The notes beneath the pieces were generated by a model that was not told the origin of the DNA, did no database searches, and saw only the letters and a program-made list of their open reading frames with translations. From NCBI GenBank assembly GCA_023426545.1, contig JAFAAN010000044.1, forward strand, positions 15,179-79,178: a stretch of 64,000 nt of DNA, written 5' to 3'. The translations under genes and the position numbers were made by a program. This DNA comes from Pseudomonadota bacterium (GTDB taxonomy: Bacteria; Myxococcota; Myxococcia; Myxococcales; Myxococcaceae). This document shows, one piece after another, positions 29,625-38,182 of this stretch (positions within the stretch are counted from its first letter, which is position 1; every line of letters begins with the position of its first letter).

Positions 29625-30758
29625 CTACAGGACGGCCAGGTCGTCGCGGTGGACCGCTTCGTCCAGGTAGCGGTAGCCCAGCACCGCCTCGATGTCCGCC
29701 GTGTGCCGCCCGGCGATGCGCCGCAGCTCGTTGGCGTCATAGGAGACCAGCCCCCGCGCGAACACGGCGCCCGCCTCGTCCGCCAGGTCCACCGGGTCTC
29801 CCCGCCCGAAGTCCCCCTCGACGGCGCGCACGCCGCTGGGCAGCAGGCTGCGCTTGCCGCGGACAATCGCCGCGCGCGCGCCCGCATCCACCCTGAGCAG
29901 GCCCCGGGCACGCAAGGCGTGCGCAATCCATGTGCCGCGGGCGCTGCGCCGGCAGCCTGTAGGCTCGAAGAGGGTCCCCACCTCCGCGCCCTCCAGCACC
30001 GCGCGCAGGCGGCCCGGCACGGCGCCGGACGTCACCACGCAGTGGATGCCGGACTCCGAGGCGCGCGCGGCGGCCCGCACCTTGGTGCTCATGCCGCCCG
30101 TCCCCACCCCGCTGGTGGTGCCCGCGGCCAGGGCCAGCACCTCGGGCGTCACCTGCCGCACCGTGGACAGCAGCTCCGCGCCCGGGTCGCGCCGGGGGTC
30201 CCGGGTGTAGAGCCCCTCCACGTCCGATAGCAGGACGAGCGCATCGGCCTCCACCACGCCCGCCACCAGGCCCGCCAGCGTGTCGTTGTCACCGAACTTC
30301 AGCTCGTCCACGGAGACGGTGTCGTTCTCGTTGATGACGGGAATGACGCCCGCCGTGAGCAGGCGCGCCAGCGTGTGCTTCACGTTGAGGTAGCGGCGGC
30401 GCTCCTGCACGTCCTCGTGGGTGAGCAGCACCTGGGCCACTACCTTCCCACGCGGGGCGAACGCCTCCTCGTAGGCCTGCATCAGCCGGCTCTGCCCCAC
30501 CGCCGCGCAGGCCTGCTTGCCCGGGATGTCGCGAGGGCGCGAGGGCAGGCCCAGCCGCTCGACCCCCAGGGCGATGGCGCCGCTGGATACGACCACCAGC
30601 TCGCGGCCCTGCGCGGCCCACAACAAATCCTGGCCCAGCGCATCAAAGTGCGTGTGGTTGAAGCGCCCGGTGGCGTTCGTCAGCGCGTTGGTGCCGATTT
30701 TCACCACCACGCGCCGGGCGGCGCGCAGGGCGGTGCGTCCAGTGGAATTCGAACTCAC
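29625..30758 (-). CDS. proB: Glutamate 5-kinase
   Basis: A 377-residue proline biosynthesis enzyme that phosphorylates L-glutamate. The amino-acid kinase fold is seen in VVKIGTNALTN, VVSSGAIALG, NENDTVSVDELKFGDND and VGTGGMSTKVRAA; a C-terminal PUA domain starts near residue 285. The GTG at 30758 (VSSNSTGRTALRAARR) is chosen since upstream residues are not ProB-like. No proA gene is next to it, so the pathway genes are dispersed or located elsewhere. Confidence 0.95.
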   Translation of the reverse strand: MSSNSTGRTALRAARRVVVKIGTNALTNATGRFNHTHFDALGQDLLWAAQGRELVVVSSGAIALGVERLGLPSRPRDIPGKQACAAVGQSRLMQAYEEAFAPRGKVVAQVLLTHEDVQERRRYLNVKHTLARLLTAGVIPVINENDTVSVDELKFGDNDTLAGLVAGVVEADALVLLSDVEGLYTRDPRRDPGAELLSTVRQVTPEVLALAAGTTSGVGTGGMSTKVRAAARASESGIHCVVTSGAVPGRLRAVLEGAEVGTLFEPTGCRRSARGTWIAHALRARGLLRVDAGARAAIVRGKRSLLPSGVRAVEGDFGRGDPVDLADEAGAVFARGLVSYDANELRRIAGRHTADIEAVLGYRYLDEAVHRDDLAVL

Positions 30759-30880
30759 GGGACGCCAGCGTAGGTCAGAAACGGAAGGCGCGCGCGTCCG
30801 GCGTGTTTTCCCCACGGTTGCAGTCGTAAAGTCGCACCCGAACGCGGTGGGGGCCCCTGCCTCCGCCAGGAGAGCAAGGT

Positions 30881-32533
30881 TTGAAGGAAATCTACGGCAA
30901 CACCCTGGGCCTCAAGTCGAGCGAGCAGCACCGGCTGCGCAACACCTTCCGTCGGCGGGTGTCTCCGCACGAAATCGTGTCGCCCGAGCTTGCCCGGCAC
31001 CTCACCGAGCTATCGCGTGAGACGAACCGGCAGGTGGGTGTGCTCGTCAACCGGAAGGGCGAAATCGAGCACGTGGTGGTGGGCAACGCCCACAAGCTCG
31101 AGCTGCCCGACATCGGCCGCGCCCGCGCCGGGCAGGTGCGCCTGCGTGGCCTCCGCCTCATCCACACCCACTTGAAGAGCGAGCCGCTCACCAAGGATGA
31201 CCTCACGGACCTCGCGCTGCTGCGCCTGGACTGCGTGGCGGCCATTGGCGTGGAGGGCGAGGGCCTGCCCGGCGTCCTGCATTACGCCTACCTCGTCCCG
31301 GAGAATGGCACGGGCGAGTTCTGGCACGTGGACAAGCTGCCCTCCGTCCATGTCGAGCAGCCGGACCTGCTGGCCACGCTGAGCGCGCTGGAGGACGAGT
31401 TCAACCGCAAGGCGGCCTCGCGCAAGGTGGCCGGCCGGGAGAAGGCCATCCTCGTGGCGGTGTGCCTGGACGGCAACCGCGCCCTCGCCGAGTCCAGCCT
31501 GGCGGAGCTGAAGGAGCTGGCGCGCACCGCGGGCGTGGAGGTCATCGACTCCGTGCTCCAGGTGAAGCGCGAGGCGGACCCGCGCTACCTCATCGGCCGC
31601 GGCAAGCTAGAGGAGCTCAACCTGCGCTCCATGCAGGCCATGGTGGACCTGCTCATCTTCGACAAGGACCTCACGCCGTCCCAGGGCCGGCACATCGGCG
31701 AGGCCACCAGCCTCAAGGTGCTGGACCGCACCCAGCTCATCCTCGACATCTTCGCGCAGCGCGCGCAGAGCGCCGAGGGCAAGCTGCAGGTGGAGCTGGC
31801 GCAGCTCAAGTACCGGCTGCCGCGGCTGGTGCAGAGCGACGACTCGCTCAGCCGGCTGATGGGCGGCATCGGCGGCCGGGGCCCTGGCGAGACGAAGCTG
31901 GAGATCGACCGCCGCCGCGTGCGCGAGCGCATCACCCACCTGGAGAAGCGCATCGACGCCATCGGCCGCGAGCGCAGCGTGCGGCGGGCCCAGCGCAACC
32001 GGCGCGAGCTGCCCGTCATCTCCATCGTCGGCTACACCAACGCCGGCAAGTCCACGCTCCTCAACGCCATCACCAACGCCGAGGTGCTGGCGGAGAACAA
32101 GCTGTTCGCCACGCTGGACCCCACCAGCCGGCGGCTGCGCTTCCCGCGGGAGCGAGAGGTCATCATCACCGACACGGTGGGCTTCATCCGGGACCTGCCC
32201 AAGGACCTGGTGGCGGCCTTCCGCGCCACGCTGGAGGAGCTGTACGACGCCAGCCTGCTGCTGCACGTGGTGGACGCGGCGGACCCCGCCCGCGACGAGC
32301 AGGTGGAGGCGGTGGAGAACATCCTCGAGTCGCTGGACCTGCTGGAGAAGCCCCGCCTCATGGTGTGGAACAAGGCGGACCTGCTGCCTCCAGACGAGGT
32401 GGAGACGCTGCTGCGCTCCCGGGGCGGCGTGGCCATCAGCGCCGCGACGCGCGAGGGCCTGGCGACGCTGCTGGCCAAGGCGGACACCACGCTGTTCGCC
32501 GAGGGCGCCACCGAGGCCATCGGCGCCGTCTGA
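30881..32533 (+). CDS. hflX: GTPase HflX
   Basis: A 550-residue ribosome-associated GTPase of the Obg-HflX family. The glycine-rich HflX region (GGRGPGETKLEIDRRRVR) precedes a G domain with GYTNAGKST at 384-392, DTVGFIRDLP, and NKADLL. HflX splits stalled or heat-damaged ribosomes. The TTG start at 30881 has AGGAGA seven bases upstream. It is about 120 residues longer than E. coli HflX because of an N-terminal domain (residues 1-160), known in other long-form HflX proteins. Confidence 0.95.
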   Translation: MKEIYGNTLGLKSSEQHRLRNTFRRRVSPHEIVSPELARHLTELSRETNRQVGVLVNRKGEIEHVVVGNAHKLELPDIGRARAGQVRLRGLRLIHTHLKSEPLTKDDLTDLALLRLDCVAAIGVEGEGLPGVLHYAYLVPENGTGEFWHVDKLPSVHVEQPDLLATLSALEDEFNRKAASRKVAGREKAILVAVCLDGNRALAESSLAELKELARTAGVEVIDSVLQVKREADPRYLIGRGKLEELNLRSMQAMVDLLIFDKDLTPSQGRHIGEATSLKVLDRTQLILDIFAQRAQSAEGKLQVELAQLKYRLPRLVQSDDSLSRLMGGIGGRGPGETKLEIDRRRVRERITHLEKRIDAIGRERSVRRAQRNRRELPVISIVGYTNAGKSTLLNAITNAEVLAENKLFATLDPTSRRLRFPREREVIITDTVGFIRDLPKDLVAAFRATLEELYDASLLLHVVDAADPARDEQVEAVENILESLDLLEKPRLMVWNKADLLPPDEVETLLRSRGGVAISAATREGLATLLAKADTTLFAEGATEAIGAV

Positions 32534-32580
32534 GGCCGCGGTTGCCGGGCAGGCACGGCTCCCCGTAGAGTCGGGGGGCC

Positions 32581-33012
32581 GTGTCGATTTCCACCCTCTC
32601 CCCCCTCCCGCTGCTGCTCGCCCAGGCCGACTACGCGAAGCCTGTGTCCTCCCTGTCGCCGAAGTACTTCGAGCTGCTGGAGCAGAACAGCCACATCATC
32701 TATCCCGCCCTGGCGGTGCTGACGCTGGTCCTCATCGCCGCGGGCATCCTCCAGGCCTGGCGGACGCAGGACCTGGACGGCCTGCAGAAGAACGAGTTCA
32801 AGCGCGCCATCGTCAACGAGCTGCGCCGCAACATCAGCGGCATGCCCGGCGACCTGCTGGCCAAGTCCGTGGGCCTGGACCGCCTCAAGACGAACCGCCT
32901 GCTGGAGCAGATGCAGAGCGAGGGACTGGTGGTGAGCCACACCAACTCCCAGCGGCTCACCGTGTGGCGCGTCCGCGGCGCCGCGCCCGAGGTCAGCACC
33001 CGGCGCTACTGA
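32581..33012 (+). CDS. Membrane-anchored winged-helix protein
   Basis: A 143-residue protein from a GTG. One transmembrane helix (residues about 40-58, IIYPALAVLTLVLIAAGILQ) is followed by a compact winged-helix-like module (KNEFKRAIVNELRRNISGMP, LDRLKTNRLLEQMQSEGLVV, TNSQRLTVWRV). The latter looks like a helix-turn-helix with a beta wing. Either a membrane-bound DNA-binding protein or a protein-binding wHTH is possible. It follows hflX by 47 bases and converges on gpsA. Confidence 0.7.
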   Translation: MSISTLSPLPLLLAQADYAKPVSSLSPKYFELLEQNSHIIYPALAVLTLVLIAAGILQAWRTQDLDGLQKNEFKRAIVNELRRNISGMPGDLLAKSVGLDRLKTNRLLEQMQSEGLVVSHTNSQRLTVWRVRGAAPEVSTRRY

Positions 33013-33016
33013 GGCG

Positions 33017-34024
33017 CTAGACGCCCGCCAGCTCCGACTTCGGCTGGCGCGTCATCAGGTCCACCACCGCCGTGCGGGCGTTCTTGCCCTCGTGGGCAAT
33101 CAGGTACACCTGGTGGCAGATGGGCAGCTCCACGCCCGTCTTGAGCTCCAGGTCCCGCGCGCTGCGGGCCGTCTTCACGCCCTCCGCCACCTCCTTCATC
33201 TCCGCGAGGATGTCCGGCAGCTTGCGGCCCTTGCCCAGCTCCATGCCCACGTGCCGGTTGCGGCTCAGCTCGCCGGTGCACGTCAGCACCAGGTCGCCCA
33301 TGCCGGACAGGCCGGAGAGCGTCAGCGGGTTGGCGCCCTTGCGCACCGCCAGGCGCGTAATCTCCGCCAGCCCGCGGGTGATGATGGCCGCGCGCGCGTT
33401 GTGGCCCATGCCCAGCCCGTCCGCCATGCCGGCGGCAATCGCGATGACGTTCTTCAGCGCGCCGCCGTACTGCACGCCCACCACGTCCGTGGACGTGTAG
33501 CTGCGGAAGGTCTCCGTCTGCAGCGCCTTCTGGCAGCGCAGGGCCACCTTGTCCCAGTGGGAGGCGATGGTCACCACCGTGGGCATGCGCCGCGCCAGCT
33601 CCTTGGCGAAGCTGGGGCCGGACAGCACCGCGAGGTACGGGTGGAACTCCTCCGGCAGGCAGTCCTCCAGCAGCTCCGTCATCGTCAGCAGCGTCTCGTT
33701 CTCGATGCCCTTGGACACCGTGACGATGGGCACGTGGCGCGGCAGGAACGCCTTCGCCCTGGCCACCACCTCGCGCGTGGCGTGGCTGGGCGTGGCCAGC
33801 ACCACCAGCTCCGAGCCCGCCAGCGCCTCCTGGAGGTCGTTCGTCGCCCGCACGCGCTCCGAGATGGGGATGCCCTTCAGGTACGCGGGGTTCTCATGCT
33901 GGGTGTTGATGGCCTCCACGACGGAGGGCTCCCGCCCCCACAAGCGCACCTCTTCGCAGTTCACCGCGAGCACGTTCGCCAGGGCGGTACCGAAGGAGCC
34001 GGAGCCAATGACACTGCCACGCAT
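33017..34024 (-). CDS. gpsA: Glycerol-3-phosphate dehydrogenase [NAD(P)+]
   Basis: A 335-residue cytoplasmic enzyme that makes sn-glycerol-3-phosphate for phospholipids. The dinucleotide-binding GSGSFGTALA is at residues 7-16, and the substrate/catalytic region includes GALKNVIAIAAG and GLGDL-like SGMGDLVLTCTG. Length and motifs are typical. GAGG precedes the ATG by six bases. It is transcribed alone and converges with the winged-helix gene, with four bases between the stops. Confidence 0.96.
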   Translation of the reverse strand: MRGSVIGSGSFGTALANVLAVNCEEVRLWGREPSVVEAINTQHENPAYLKGIPISERVRATNDLQEALAGSELVVLATPSHATREVVARAKAFLPRHVPIVTVSKGIENETLLTMTELLEDCLPEEFHPYLAVLSGPSFAKELARRMPTVVTIASHWDKVALRCQKALQTETFRSYTSTDVVGVQYGGALKNVIAIAAGMADGLGMGHNARAAIITRGLAEITRLAVRKGANPLTLSGLSGMGDLVLTCTGELSRNRHVGMELGKGRKLPDILAEMKEVAEGVKTARSARDLELKTGVELPICHQVYLIAHEGKNARTAVVDLMTRQPKSELAGV

Positions 34025-34302
34025 GGATGACCTCGCTAGAAACCAGTGACGACACAGCGTAGGACGTTTTCTCGCTCACGGGGACCTCCGCGCCCACGGG
34101 CACCAGAAAAGCGGTCGACCGCTCCACGCTGGGAGGCAGGCCGCCCAGCGGCACGCCAGCCCCATGGCCTGCCCGCCTGCCTGGATACCTCCAGGGACAG
34201 CGTCCGGCAGGCGCCCGCCCCCGTGGGAAACGTGACCGCGCGGGCCCTCCTCCGGTCTACCATCCGCACCGCTTCAGCATGCGCACAAGGGAGTCACACG
34301 GG

Positions 34303-34890
34303 ATGAGGGCTGGAGGGCGCGCGGCATTGTTCATGGCACTGGCGCTGGTGGGGTGCCGAAGCCGCCCCGCGGACCCACCCGCGCAGGACGCGGGCGGCGG
34401 CGGCCCGGCGGCCCCTATCGAGCGCTCGGCGTTCCCTGACTGCGAGGTGCTGCTGCCCCCCGACGAGCGCGAGACGATGCTGCCCGGCTTCACGCTGAAG
34501 CAGGAGCGCCCGTGCCCCACGTGCGGGCCGCTGTGCACGTTCCGCTCGGAGGCGGAGCCGGACGTCACCGTCTCCATCGCCTGGGACTGCGGCGCCCGGC
34601 AGACGAAGGCCGACGTCCACGAGTTGCTGGCCCCCACGCTCCAGGCCGGGGGCGTGGAGGTCCCCGCGCTCGGCCGCGCGGCGGTGCGGCGCATACCGGC
34701 CCAGGCCATGTCCCAGGTCCTCGCGTGGGATGACGACACGGACTGCGCGGTCGTCGTCACGTGGCTGGGAGGCGAGACGGAGCGGGCCGTGGAGGTGGCG
34801 CGCGCCGCCCTCATCGCCACCACCCCCGCCGCCCTCGACGCCGGGACGCCCCTCGCCCCGGACGCAGGTGCCGCCCCGGACGCGCCCTGA
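34303..34890 (+). CDS. Lipoprotein, unknown
   Basis: A 195-residue lipoprotein: the signal ends in the lipobox LVGC, followed by a Pro/Gly-rich linker. The mature domain has cysteines in CPTCGPLCTF and DCGARQ and a VTVSIAWDC strand. The C-terminus is a short Ala/Pro/Asp-rich tail (DAGTPLAPDAGAAPDAP). AAGGGAG lies nine bases before the ATG at 34303. No recognised family. It is on the same strand as the histidine kinase gene. Confidence 0.7.
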   Translation: MRAGGRAALFMALALVGCRSRPADPPAQDAGGGGPAAPIERSAFPDCEVLLPPDERETMLPGFTLKQERPCPTCGPLCTFRSEAEPDVTVSIAWDCGARQTKADVHELLAPTLQAGGVEVPALGRAAVRRIPAQAMSQVLAWDDDTDCAVVVTWLGGETERAVEVARAALIATTPAALDAGTPLAPDAGAAPDAP

Positions 34891-34904
34891 GCCGGGCGCC
34901 CCGC

Positions 34905-35039
34905 CTACGGCGTCGCGAATGCTTGCACCAACGCCTCCCCGAAGTCGATGCCGTCCACGTGCCCGGGGAGAGGGGGCGGCACGCCCGGGAGGCACCGGAA
35001 TCGAAACGCCACGAGCGTGTAGCGCCGGGTGGGAGTAAA
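34905..35039 (-). pseudogene. Possible 3' fragment of a degraded gene (5'-nucleotidase-like end)
   Basis: In the 160-base gap before the histidine kinase the minus strand reads in one frame to a TAG at 34905-34907 with strongly GC-rich third positions. The reading is FTPTRRYTLVAFRFRCLPG..., then HVDGIDFGEALVQAFATP. The arrangement resembles the last 40 residues of the 5'-nucleotidase/UDP-sugar hydrolase C-terminal domain, but the similarity is from memory and weak. No upstream exon-like body remains, since the kinase gene occupies it. It may be a relic of a deletion. Confidence 0.35.
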
Positions 35040-35050
35040 GGAGAAGGGCC

Positions 35051-36580
35051 GTGTCCCGCACTCCCCCACGCATCCTCAACTTCCGGCGCACGTTCGCCCT
35101 GCTCATCCTCCTGGTGGTCCTGCCATCGGCGGGCCTGTCCGGCTTCGGCGTGGTCGCCATCATCAACGAGCGCGCGGCCGTGGAGAAACGGCTGGAGGCC
35201 GCCTGGCGTGGAACGTTGGAGTCCCTGTCGGAGGAGCTGCCGCGCATCCTCGCCTCGGCCACCCTGGAGGAGGTGGACGGTCAGCTCCAGTTCGTGCTGC
35301 CCGGCGGCCGCTCCGTCTCCGAGCCGGAGGGGACCTTCCAACTGGCCGATGGACAGATACGCACGCGCGACGCCCAGCTCGCGGAGGCGCTCGCCTCGGT
35401 GCTGCCGGAAGCAGGCGGGCTGCCCACCGAGCCCACCGTCTTCTCGCTCACGGCGGGCGGGCGCGCGGTGCTGGTGGCCGCCGAGCGGCGCGACGGCGCG
35501 GTGCACGGCGTCCGGCTGTCCGTGCAGGCGCTGGAGTCCGAGCTGGCCGAGCGCGTGGACCCGCGGGCCGTCACCAGCGAGCCGGTGCGCTTCGCCCTAC
35601 TGCCCGTGCCCCGCGACGCCTCCGAGGGCGGGCTGATGGGGCGCCTGGTGTCGGAGGTGGCGCAGGCGCGCGCCAGCGCCCTGGGCCCCACGGGGCTGGC
35701 CGAGCGCGTGCTCTCCTCGCCCCTCCAGGACTTCCGGCTGGTGGTGCTCCCCACGGGTGAAGACCCGGTGGCCCGGGCCTCCACGCGCAACCGCGTGCTG
35801 TACGGCGTGCTGCTGGGCCTCTTCTACCTGACGCTCACCTTCGGCGTCGTCTATACCGGCCGCGCGCTCTACCGCGAGGCGCAGCTGTCGCGGATGAAGA
35901 CGGACTTCGTGTCACTGGTGAGTCACGAGCTGCGCACGCCCCTCACGTCCATCCGCATGTTCATCGAGACACTCGCCCTGGGGCGCTTGCAGGACCCGGC
36001 GCAGATGCAGCAGGTGCTCAACCTGCTGATGCGCGAGACGGAGCGGCTGTCGATTTTCGTCGAGCGCGTGCTGGACTGGGCCCGCATCGATGGCGGGCGC
36101 AAGGTGTACCAGCGCGAAAGCGTGCAGGTGCCGGAGCTGGTGGGCGCGGCCGTGGAGGCCTTCCGCACCCAGCGCATGGAGGACGGCGTGGACCTGACAG
36201 TGGACGTGCCCGAGGGGCTTCCCGCCCTGGACGTGGACCGGGCCGCGGTCGCCGGCGCGCTGCTCAACCTGTTGCAGAATGCCTACAAGTACAGTGGGCC
36301 GGACAACCGCCGCATCACCCTCACGGTGCGCGGCGGAGGCAAGTGGGTGGACCTGTCGGTGGAGGACAATGGCGTGGGCATCGCCGCCAAGGAGCGCAAG
36401 CGCATCTTCGAGCGCTTCTATCGTGTGGACAACCTGCTGACGCGCAGGACGGAAGGCAGCGGCCTGGGGCTGGCCATCACCCGGCGCATCATCGAGACCC
36501 ACGGAGGCCGCATCTCCGTGCAGAGCGAGCCCGGCAAGGGCAGCCGGTTCACCATCCATCTCCCGGCGGGGAAGGCATGA
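35051..36580 (+). CDS. Sensor histidine kinase
   Basis: A 509-residue membrane kinase with two transmembrane helices (about 14-36 and 252-277). The periplasmic sensor region of about 215 residues has no recognised fold. His292 is in the H-box (LVSHELRTPLTSIRMF), and the ATPase has NLLQNAYKY (N-box) and GSGLGLAI (G2). GTG start 35051 with GGAG upstream. Its stop overlaps the regulator start (ATGA), making an obvious two-component pair. Confidence 0.93.
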   Translation: MSRTPPRILNFRRTFALLILLVVLPSAGLSGFGVVAIINERAAVEKRLEAAWRGTLESLSEELPRILASATLEEVDGQLQFVLPGGRSVSEPEGTFQLADGQIRTRDAQLAEALASVLPEAGGLPTEPTVFSLTAGGRAVLVAAERRDGAVHGVRLSVQALESELAERVDPRAVTSEPVRFALLPVPRDASEGGLMGRLVSEVAQARASALGPTGLAERVLSSPLQDFRLVVLPTGEDPVARASTRNRVLYGVLLGLFYLTLTFGVVYTGRALYREAQLSRMKTDFVSLVSHELRTPLTSIRMFIETLALGRLQDPAQMQQVLNLLMRETERLSIFVERVLDWARIDGGRKVYQRESVQVPELVGAAVEAFRTQRMEDGVDLTVDVPEGLPALDVDRAAVAGALLNLLQNAYKYSGPDNRRITLTVRGGGKWVDLSVEDNGVGIAAKERKRIFERFYRVDNLLTRRTEGSGLGLAITRRIIETHGGRISVQSEPGKGSRFTIHLPAGKA

Positions 36581-37272
36581 GCGACAAGACGCGGAGCATC
36601 CTGGTCGTGGAGGACGACCTGTCCATCCTCACCGGCCTGTCCATGAACCTGCGCATCGAGGGCTACGAGGTGCTCCAGGCCCAGGACGGCCGCACCGGCC
36701 TGGCCCGCGCGCTGGACGAGTCGCCGGACCTGATGGTGCTGGACGTCATGCTGCCGGAGCTCAACGGCTTCGAGGTCCTCAAGGAGCTGCGCCAGCGCGG
36801 GCGGGACACGCCCGTCGTCGTGCTCTCCGCCAAGGGCATGGAGACGGACAAGATTCTGGGCCTCAACCTGGGCGCGGACGACTACGTGGTGAAGCCGTTC
36901 GGCCTCCAGGAGCTGCTGGCCCGCATCAAGGCCGTGCTGCGCCGGCGCTACCCGGCCGCGGGCTCGGGGTCGCCGCCGGTGACGTTCAGCGACGTGAGCG
37001 TGGACATGGCCGCCCGCACGGTGGCGCGCGATGGCACGCCCGTGGAGCTCACCGCGCAGGAGTTCAAGCTGCTGGCGCACTTCCTCGCGCACCCCGGCCG
37101 CACCTTCACCCGCGAGGAGCTGCTGTCCGGCGCGTGGGGCTACCACTACGAGGGCAGCGCCCGCACCGTGGACAACTTCATGCGCCAGCTGCGCCTGAAG
37201 TTCGAGCCCGACCCGGAGACCCCCCGCCACTTCCTCACCGTGCGCGGCCTGGGCTACCGCTTCGAGCGCTGA
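36577..37272 (+). CDS. OmpR-family response regulator
   Basis: A 231-residue regulator paired with the upstream kinase. The receiver has EDD at 12-14, Asp56 as phospho-acceptor and Lys108 (VVKPF). The output is an OmpR-type winged helix (residues about 135-230: ELTAQEFKLLAHFLAHPG and HYEGSARTVDNFMRQLR). Regulon unknown. The gene ends three bases before the convergent methyltransferase stop. Confidence 0.94.
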   Translation: MSDKTRSILVVEDDLSILTGLSMNLRIEGYEVLQAQDGRTGLARALDESPDLMVLDVMLPELNGFEVLKELRQRGRDTPVVVLSAKGMETDKILGLNLGADDYVVKPFGLQELLARIKAVLRRRYPAAGSGSPPVTFSDVSVDMAARTVARDGTPVELTAQEFKLLAHFLAHPGRTFTREELLSGAWGYHYEGSARTVDNFMRQLRLKFEPDPETPRHFLTVRGLGYRFER

Positions 37273-37275
37273 GGC

Positions 37276-37947
37276 TCAGGGCCCAGCGATGCCGATGTGG
37301 CGCGAGTCCTCCAGGTCGAAGGGCTTGCCGTCGAAGCGGCCGTAGCGCTCGCGCGGCACGAGCCCCGCGGACGTGAGGGCCGCGTCCAGCTCCTCCGGCG
37401 AGAAGTGCCGCAGCTTCAGGCGGCGGATGGCGATGGGCCCGCCCGGCGGCCGCCGCTCGCGCAGGTGGCGCGCGAAGAAGGGACGGCGGGGCTCCAGCCC
37501 CGCGCCGGGGGCCTCGTCATCCCGGGGGAGCACCGGCTCACGCGGCGTGTTGAGCACGTCGTACACGAAGGTGCCGTCCGGCGTGAGGTGGTGACGCACC
37601 GTGGCCAGCAGGGCCTCCAGGTCATCCGGGCCCGGCATGAGCCCCAGCGCGTGCTGGGGGGCGAGCACCAGGGGAAAGCGCTCGGGCAGGCGGAGCGAGC
37701 GGAGGTCGGCCACCAGGAAGCGGGCCCTGCCAGCCACGTCCGCGGGCTCCATGGCACGCCGCTCCTCGGCGGAGCGAATCATCACCTCGGAAGGGTCGAC
37801 CCCCACGGTGGAGAAGCCGTCTTCCGCCAGCGCCCATGCCACCCGGCCATTCGCGGCGCCCAGCACCAGGACGGGGCCGCCGTGCTCGGCCGCCTGGCGG
37901 GCGTAGAAGAGGAGGTCCGGCTCCTGTCCGACAAGAGAAAGTGGCAT
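37276..37947 (-). CDS. SAM-dependent methyltransferase
   Basis: A 223-residue class I methyltransferase. Motif I is VLVLGAANGRVAWALAEDG, followed by the acidic VGVDPSE loop; VLAPQHALGLM forms motif II/post-II, and TPDGTFVYDVLNTP the later beta strand. ATG 37947 is chosen as GGAG is four bases before it; an ATG at 37974 would add nine residues but lacks a ribosome site. Substrate not predictable. It is divergent from the lipoprotein gene at 38183. Confidence 0.8.
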   Translation of the reverse strand: MPLSLVGQEPDLLFYARQAAEHGGPVLVLGAANGRVAWALAEDGFSTVGVDPSEVMIRSAEERRAMEPADVAGRARFLVADLRSLRLPERFPLVLAPQHALGLMPGPDDLEALLATVRHHLTPDGTFVYDVLNTPREPVLPRDDEAPGAGLEPRRPFFARHLRERRPPGGPIAIRRLKLRHFSPEELDAALTSAGLVPRERYGRFDGKPFDLEDSRHIGIAGP

Positions 37948-38182
37948 CCGGCTCCGCGCGTCATGACCACCCATTTCTGAGAGGACGTAGCACGAATCAG
38001 GCCTCCCCCGGGACAGGCACGTACGCACACAGGGAAGCGGATTGCCCAACCGGTGTCCGGCCGGCGACGCACGCCCCGCGCGCCCAGGCGGGGCGTGCTG
38101 GCACCATCCTTGCGAACGAGTGGGGCTGAACAGGACGGCCCACTTCGGGTCAGTCTGCTTTTCAGCAGGGGACGGTGACGAG
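37948..38182. other. Divergent intergenic region
   Basis: A spacer of 235 bases between the methyltransferase (-) and lipoprotein (+) starts, containing both promoters. No repeat or clear operator was seen. Confidence 0.25.
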
